Positions 49,065 through 54,685 of a stretch of DNA of 54,685 nucleotides are shown piece after piece. Position numbers and translations under genes: made by a program. Within the stretch, counting starts at the first letter, position 1. Each line of letters opens with the position of its first letter. A model generated the notes under the pieces. It did no database searches. It was not told the origin of the DNA and saw only the letters and a list, made by a program, of their open reading frames with translations. Location of the stretch: positions 1-54,685 of the forward strand of contig JAYMGJ010000443.1 of the NCBI GenBank assembly GCA_037178675.1, written 5' to 3'. The stretch is from Scleroderma bovista (lineage: Eukaryota > Basidiomycota > Agaricomycetes > Boletales > Sclerodermataceae).

Positions 49065-50766
49065 ATGATGACACACAGACCTTGCTGTGATCACTCCGCA
49101 TCCAGCACTTCTTCGCCTCAGTACTCTGTCTGCGATCCAGAGGCAAAGTTTTACTACTTGGGCCTGCCCTCTAAGCCTAGGTTAGTTTACCGTACAGGAC
49201 CCGTGCCGTGGACGGAGCCCACCGGACTCGAGGCTTACCGGGAGTTGAAGGAGCTCCGCCCAGTCTTTGGCCACAAGCTCAACACCATCTGGAACGACTT
49301 GGGTCCGAAGGTTTGCGACATCCTAGATTCCGTAGGGGTCTTGTGGACGACCATAGATGTCGTTCGCTTTATTAAGGTTGGAGCAAGAGAGTCCGTCGGT
49401 CCTGTCATACTTTGGATTGGTGTCGCTCCCGAGACTCTCTGTGGAGAGGACGCCCACACTGCGGCACACGGCTGCCTGGACCTTCTCAAGGAGTTTGAAA
49501 TCACCGACGTCGAAGTTGAGTACCGGGAGTCCATCTACACCCGGTTGGCTGGTTCAAACCTCCTCAAACCCGTTTCCATCATACACCCAACTATCGACGT
49601 TCGCAGTCCTCTTACTCCTGCGCTTGGGCTCTTCATCGCTGCCCAGAACACACCTCACATTGAGGGAACTGGGGGTCTCTACCTTGCCGAAGGCGGCGAC
49701 AGCAAGAAGGTCTTGCTCGTCACAGCTCGCCATATTTTCTTCCCACCAAACAAGGGGCCTAACGTCAACTACACACACAGAAACACCAGCACGCCTCGTC
49801 ACAACGTCCTCCTTCTCGGCACCAAGGCCTTCGACAACTTCGTCAAATCCATCAAGAGCACGATCAGACAACACGGCGTAAAAACTAAGTACTACAACAA
49901 GCAGGTTGAGGAGTTGCAGGAGAGGGAGGTTGGCGAGGATGAGCGTGACAATGAGGAGGCTACGAAGGAGCGAAAGTGGACTCGGAAGTTGTTGGAAGAT
50001 GCCAACGAAACGGCGGTGGCCCTTGACAAGTTCCATGACAAAGTCGTGAAGAGGTGGAGCCAACTGAGCCAGCGCATCTTTGGCCACATCGTCCACTCCC
50101 CTCCTATTACTTTCGGTGCCGGCACGGAAGGTTTCACCGAAGACTATGCCATTGTCGAACTCGACAGCTCCAAGATTGAGAAGGCCTTTAGGGGCAACGT
50201 GATTGACCTCGGTACGTTTGGATCTATCTCACTGAGACCGTCTAGCCTAACTGTTATATCCAGGTATGAAGATTCCGCGCTGCGAGTTCACATTGAAGAT
50301 GTCCCGCGCCGACACCACCACGACCTTTAAGTATCCGACGTTTGACCGCCTCCTCAAACTTCGGGATATCATGCAAGAAGACCAGATGCACAACCCGGAT
50401 ATGCTCGACTACAACGGTGAACCGTGCCTCTTAGTCATAAAGAACGGCAACACCACCGGCGTCACGATAGGCCATGCTACCGGCATCTTCTCCTTCGTCC
50501 GTGAGTATTTCATCAATGGCACTCACCAGACGTCAATGGAGTGGGCTATCCTCCCCTACGACAACAAGTCCGGGGTCTTTTCCGCTCCCGGCGATTCGGG
50601 CTCTATCATCGCTGACGGCCGTGGACGTATCGGCGGTCTTCTCACCGGTGGTGCTGGCAAGACGGAATCCTCAGACATCACGTACGCGACGCCTTTCTTC
50701 TGGCTCTTGCAACGCATCAAGGACAATGGGTTTCCTGAAGCCCACCCCTATCTAGTCATGGCCTAG
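49065..50766 (+). CDS. PA-clan (trypsin-like) serine protease homologue, copy 3
   Basis: Intact 549-residue product from exons 49065-50211 and 50264-50766. It has the same architecture as copy 2: N-terminal EAYRELKELRPVFGHK region, His in LLVTARHIFFPPNKG, a charged insert (EELQEREVGEDERDNEEATK), Asp in GFTEDYAIVELD, and Ser in SAPGDSGSIIADGRGRIGG. The N-terminal dozen residues (MMTHRPCCDH) differ from the other copies just before SASSTSS, and upstream DNA is unrelated, so this copy was cut at its 5' end when duplicated and gained a new start. Its own promoter is therefore uncertain. The 3' flank matches copy 1. Confidence 0.72.
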
Positions 50767-51134
50767 GCACCGCGACATCGACCAGCCCGATATCGGGGAC
50801 GCTGCCGAGGTGGTGAGTGGTGGAGCCGTCTCGTTTCTTTTGCTTCCGCAACATCTTCTATGCTACTTCCATTATTTATGGGTTAGTTGTTGGTGCAGAC
50901 AGGTGCTTTTCAGACTGGCGGACTTGTTTTTTAGGTTCGTCTTGTCTCTTTCCTTTCCCTTTTTCGTACACCTCTTGTCGCATACCTCCCTTTTTCCTAC
51001 AACTTCCTTTTCTCGTATAACCAAAGGCTTTTATTAATGTTTAGGCCTTTAACTATAGACTTGTTGCTTAGGTTCGTCTCGTTTGGTCTTTTCTCTCCTC
51101 CTTTCGCGCAACTGACGGCCTGTTGTTGACGTCC
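50767..51134 (+). repeat. Duplicated 3' flank of the protease gene
   Basis: About 370 bp nearly identical to the 3' flank of copy 1 (reverse complement of about 33065-33440), including pyrimidine-rich tracts. It ends at gtccaggg, where the sequence switches to the tetraspanin duplication. Confidence 0.85.
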
Positions 51135-51469
51135 AGGGTGGCGATTCGGCTGATTTTGAATATTAGTCAACTTACGGAACAGTACGGCTGGGATGTGGCT
51201 TCGGATGTTCTTGCACGATCGCGGTCCAACCTGCCGCTGATGTGTACGCCCCAGACAACATCCCTTTCATCGGGACTTGGTCGACGCATTCATGGTGTGA
51301 TGTAACCTCGTATCATGCGATCTACTTTGGTCAGGCATTACACCTATTCGTACTTGCACATTAATGTTCACGTCCATCGCAGTGCACCTTATATCTTGCT
51401 ACACTCTTTTATTTTTCCCCAAGTTTTCATTATTCATCTCAACACTGGACACTGATATGGATTGGAGTA
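51135..51469 (+). pseudogene. Duplicated tetraspanin last exon and 3' flank, part 1
   Basis: Copy of 41435-41770. The open frame continues from NISQLTEQYGWDVASDVLAR to a stop at 51305, with a 12-bp in-frame deletion relative to the source (SNLGSESPLM becomes SNLPLM). The upstream exons are absent, so it cannot make a tetraspanin. Confidence 0.85.
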
Positions 51470-52171
51470 TGGTGCAAATCACCTAGTCACCACCAATTTT
51501 GTACAGTGGCCAATTTGGGTCAGGAGTGACCTGCCTGGGGGGGTCAAGGTCAACAGGGGGTCAGCTAACTATTTAGTGCTGCACAATGTGGGGTCAACAT
51601 AGTGTACACATGTGCCATTCATAATACAGCCATATTTCTTCAACATTGGCATGCCTCACCCCAACAAATGACTCCAAAAAGCTGTTTCTGCTACCACAAA
51701 AGCCAACATGAAATGGATCCCACTCTCTCTGACATTGAGGTTCTGGAGTTGGAGGGTGCAATACCAACAAGAGATTTAGTTGGTACAGGAAAAAGAAGCA
51801 AAGGACACTGATGCACTGCCAACCAGTGGATGAAGCCCTGCAGAAGTGGATTGGGAGAAGATGATGGTTAATTTCAAGTCCAAGCAACAAACCCATGACA
51901 CTGTTGCAAGCACAGTTAAGGGGGTGATAACCATAATTAGTAATTTATAGGGGTCATCTTCTTAATAGGGATGTTCCCATGCCTAGTGGCCATTTCAATG
52001 GCTTTCAAAATTTATAACTTCATCAACTGTTGAGATATCAAAAATCTGTCTGGTGGATTTGTTCTCATGCTAAATCTAAACACTTTCACCAAGAGACTAA
52101 GGATTTTATCAAGATTTGTGTGTGTTATAAAGTTTGTACAAAAGTAGTGGTGACTAGGTGATTTGCACCAT
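51470..52171. mobile_element. 702-bp terminal-inverted-repeat element (MITE-like, TA target)
   Basis: Left end starts TGGTGCAAATCACCTAGTCA. The reverse complement of the right end (from 52171) starts with the same bases; the first 24 match exactly and similarity runs to about 36 bp (…TTTTGTACA). It is flanked by TA on both sides (51468-51469 and 52172-52173). The empty site is preserved in the source duplication near 41768 (gagtagttcgtactaatcac), proving insertion. Interior frames are short and no transposase is recognisable, so it is non-autonomous. TA target choice suggests the Tc1/mariner superfamily. Confidence 0.88.
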
Positions 52172-52503
52172 AGTCCATACTAATCACACACCTGTCTTTA
52201 TTTCTTAGGAGGGTGCCAACCTATGGATGATAGTAGTAACAATGTGAATACAATGTCCACAGTTGTCTTTGCTTCATTTCCTTCTGAAAATACTACCAAT
52301 ATTATGATGCTAAGTGATGCAAAAGTGATGCAGAAATGTTGTGGTGGATGTAATTGCTACTGAGCTGCTGGTATCTGCAGCTTTTATGTAGATAGATGTG
52401 CATGCTGCATGCAACCCCATTTTCTTAGAGATGGAATAATGGACCACAGGCAGTTTGGCTCTGCAGGCTCTAGAAGATTGTACTCTATGCCTTGGGCCAT
52501 TCA

Positions 52504-52548
<45 letters not shown>

Positions 52549-52925
52549 AGCAATTAGATTGCTTGAGGGAAAGGATGATAGATACTATCATGCTATTGGG
52601 AGCTACATAGAGATTTGGGTGAAGCCCTGGGGGCTTCCAGCCCAAAACGAAACCACTAGGGAGGCTGAGCTGTGAGGGCAGGATGGGAGCCAAGTAGGTC
52701 AGCAGAAGCCAAACCCTTGTGGGTGAGCGGAACATGTTGAGCAGAAGGAAAGGCAGGAGAGAACAGTAGTTGATGGGGAGGGCTCATGCAAGGGCCTGAG
52801 AGAGGGTGTGGTGTGGTGGGTGTGAAAGAAAAGGCAAGCTCATTGTGTGCTGAGGGGGGGACCAGATGTGCAGTGTGAGATGAGCAGAAGAAAAGGGCGA
52901 GGCACCTCACTTACCCAATGTGTAG
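52172..52925. other. Tetraspanin duplication part 2, further insertion and CpG-poor spacer
   Basis: 52172-52210 and about 52400-52470 continue the duplicated tetraspanin 3' flank (…acctgtctttatttctt and …ccattttcttagagatggaataatgg). About 190 bp between them are absent from the source copy and of unknown origin. 52470-52925 is CpG-poor DNA without a gene. Confidence 0.55.
52507..52543 (+). repeat. (GA)n microsatellite
   Basis: Uninterrupted ga dinucleotides for about 37 bp, sitting in the spacer after the tetraspanin duplication. Confidence 0.95.
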
Positions 52926-53976
52926 ACACTGTTGTAGCCCGGGTCAATGATGTCTATGAATTAGGGGCAATATTGATCTGGATGACTCAGGCAACTAGGG
53001 CAACTCCAGGTAGTGCGACCTTGGGTCTGTTAAAACTGTCTCCTTTCTCAGGGTATTCATCCTCTTTCACCCTTTTTGGCAGTATTTGTGGGACTTGAAT
53101 TCATGTCTTCATCATAGACACATAGGTATTCAAAGATATAACTTACCTTTTGATGACATAGGTTCTCTCTTGGGGTGCTTGCTATTCAATGGGCAGAAGT
53201 ATGGCTGCACAAGCCAGTGAGGGAGAACTTTGAGCCCTGTTGTAGGCTCAATCGTCATAAGCTCTTCAATGCTCTGATCCACTGCCTCCACTGCATCCTG
53301 CTACATGAAGTGACATCAGACCATTAACACAATACACAATACACAATACAGGACAGACCACGGACCTCCATCCATACCTGCATCTCATGCACAACCTTGA
53401 CATAGTACCTCTCAATAACATCCAGTCCGCTGATTTTACCCAGGTGCTCATGCAGATCTGGCTCACATGCCAATGCAGGATGCATTATCTTGAAAAGATG
53501 TCCCTTCACGGCGCTCAGCATAGTGCATGTCTTAAGGCTCTGCACAATATCAAGATACTCTAGTGCCATCTTCGCATGCGGCAGATGTAGCCCCTCATCA
53601 AACGTCGTCATCTTCCCCTTACCTTTTCTTTGCCCCTCTGTGCATGTGCATGCAAACAGTGCAGGATTATACAGCTGGCCCTCAGCAGACATCACAGCAT
53701 CTGCACCCGTCTCCTGTAGACACCGCTTGATATCTGAATGATAGAGGATATTCCCATTCATGAATATGGGCACAGACACTGCTTCTTTCACAGCACGGAT
53801 TTTGGACCCATCTGCAAGCCCCATGTGCTGACTGCACTGTTCTTGTATGCGGCTGTGGCATGTGAGGATCTGGGTGCCAGCGCTCTCAAGCATGCATGCA
53901 TATGTGACTGTTTTTTCGGTGCTGGGGAAGATGCGGAATTTTATGGTGACAGGAACATTGAGAGAGATGTGGAGGA
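52926..53976 (-). pseudogene. Inverted partial DUS1 copy, decayed by CpG transitions
   Basis: Homologous to about 46827-47889 of DUS1, including its introns and 3' flank, in opposite orientation. The main exon is still largely open (MLESAGTQILTCHSRIQEQ… to KISGLDVIERYY), but residues are changed at CpG sites: [10 protein letters not shown] to HSRIQEQCSQ, ETGAD kept, and [10 protein letters not shown] to CEPDLHEHLG. The C-terminal exon is frameshifted. The 5' end stops exactly at the retrotransposon LTR, so the N-terminal part is missing or lies beyond the element. Confidence 0.88.
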
Positions 53977-54348
53977 TGTTGAGACGACCCTAGGCAAACA
54001 CCAAGGACCCGACCACACGCTAAGACTCTGAGAGGGAATAGGATGTGAGTACTAGGGCAAAGACCCAAGATGAGCTCGAATGGGGAGCCTCTGGGTGCTG
54101 GATTGCACTGTATATATACTACTACACACGAGGGCTACGCGAGGCTATCCATGAGGCTACGTGCAGGTAAAGGCTATGAAATGACATCACTGTGGAGCTA
54201 AGGCTATGCGTAATGATGTCAAGGGTGACAGCGTGTACAGCACGAGGTACTGGTCTAGACTAGGTAGATAAGATAGAGGCTGTACACTAAGATAAGATAA
54301 ATGCTATCTAATTGCAGATTAGATAAGATAAAAAGTTGGGCCGTAACA
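53977..54348 (-). repeat. 3' LTR of a Ty3/gypsy retrotransposon
   Basis: Read on the minus strand it starts TGTTACGGCCCAAC and ends GTCGTCTCAACA, giving TGTT…AACA ends and 372 bp. A TATA box (agtatatatacagtg) lies inside. Directly before it (54349-54362) is a polypurine tract (ctgaggggggagtag) and the stop of the integrase frame, the standard order at the 3' end of such elements. The 5-bp neighbour gagga at 53972-53976 is the candidate target duplication. Confidence 0.85.
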
Positions 54349-54359
54349 CTACTCCCCCC

Positions 54360-54685
54360 TCAGGTGCAGGATTCCAGACTGCAGAACTGAGCATCGCAAA
54401 CTGTGAGGTTTTCAGGGACAGGACTAAATAAGGAATCAAAGTCTGCTTGGGCCATACAAAGCTTCCGAGGAGCAGAGGGGTTTTCTTGGTAAAAATGCTC
54501 GACTACCAGAGGAGAATTCTTCAAATTAGACGAGGGTTCCCACGTTCTCTCGTGTTCTTCGTATCCTTTCCAGTGTACTAAGTACTGGAGCTGCCTTTTA
54601 TAAATATGAGAAGCTACTATATAGTCCACTTCGTATTCTTCATCACGTTCTTCAGAGACATGTACTGGACCAGGCCGAGATACAG
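54360..54685 (-). mobile_element. Ty3/gypsy integrase C-terminus with chromodomain (partial)
   Basis: The frame runs off the right edge and ends at 54360. Residues PGPVHVSEERDEEYEVDYIV lead into a chromodomain (YLVHWKGYEEHERTWEPSSN, then PLVVEHFYQENPSAPRKL). This is the typical end of the polyprotein in fungal chromoviruses, where the chromodomain targets integration to heterochromatin. The rest of the element lies outside the window. No stop interrupts the visible part, so the element may be young. Confidence 0.9.

Noticed and set aside
51594..51896. Possible transposase inside the TIR element
   Set aside because: Neither strand shows a DDE motif or transposase-like residues; frames are short.

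Overview
The window comes from a filamentous basidiomycete, most likely an Agaricomycete. Genes are cut by many short GT-AG introns (about 50-65 bp). They include a DUF6534-type membrane protein and other families typical of mushroom-forming fungi, and transposon sequence near the right end is CpG-poor. No rRNA, tRNA or CRISPR was recognised.

The left part (1-32.7 kb) is ordinary gene-dense chromosome. In order it holds the 3' end of an unrecognised gene (+), a secreted GH31 alpha-glucosidase (-), a very large DUF3684/sacsin-like GHKL ATPase with a C-terminal HExxH motif (-), an aldo/keto reductase (-), an enoyl-CoA hydratase (-), a DUF6534 seven-helix-type membrane protein (-), coatomer beta/SEC26 (-), a small orphan gene (+), an NCS1 purine-cytosine permease (-) and the chromatin-remodelling subunit RSC7/NPL6 (+). 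They serve housekeeping, carbon and nucleobase uptake and chromatin functions and do not form a metabolic cluster.

The right part (32.4-54.7 kb) is different: a mosaic of segmental duplications. Three copies of an intracellular PA-clan (trypsin-like) protease gene lie at 33.4, 42.4 and 49.1 kb, and the first is frameshifted. Complete genes for a ferric reductase, a tetraspanin and the dihydrouridine synthase DUS1 sit between duplicated gene fragments. These are a broken copy of the RSC7 last exon (39.8 kb), the tetraspanin 3' end (51.1 kb) and most of DUS1 inverted (52.9-54.0 kb). Decayed single genes are also present: a zinc-finger protein with a possible caspase/CHAT-like core, and a Dsk2/ubiquilin. 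The duplicated tetraspanin tail carries a 702-bp element with terminal inverted repeats and a TA target duplication. The DUS1 copy is cut by a chromodomain Ty3/gypsy retrotransposon whose 3' LTR and integrase tail run off the right edge. From about 51.5 kb the sequence is strongly CpG-poor, as expected from cytosine-methylation decay.

The most unusual points are the multicopy protease family with a charged coiled coil between its catalytic His and Asp, the GHKL-ATPase/HExxH protein, the host-exon direct repeats bracketing inserted blocks, and the zinc-finger/CHAT-like pseudogene.
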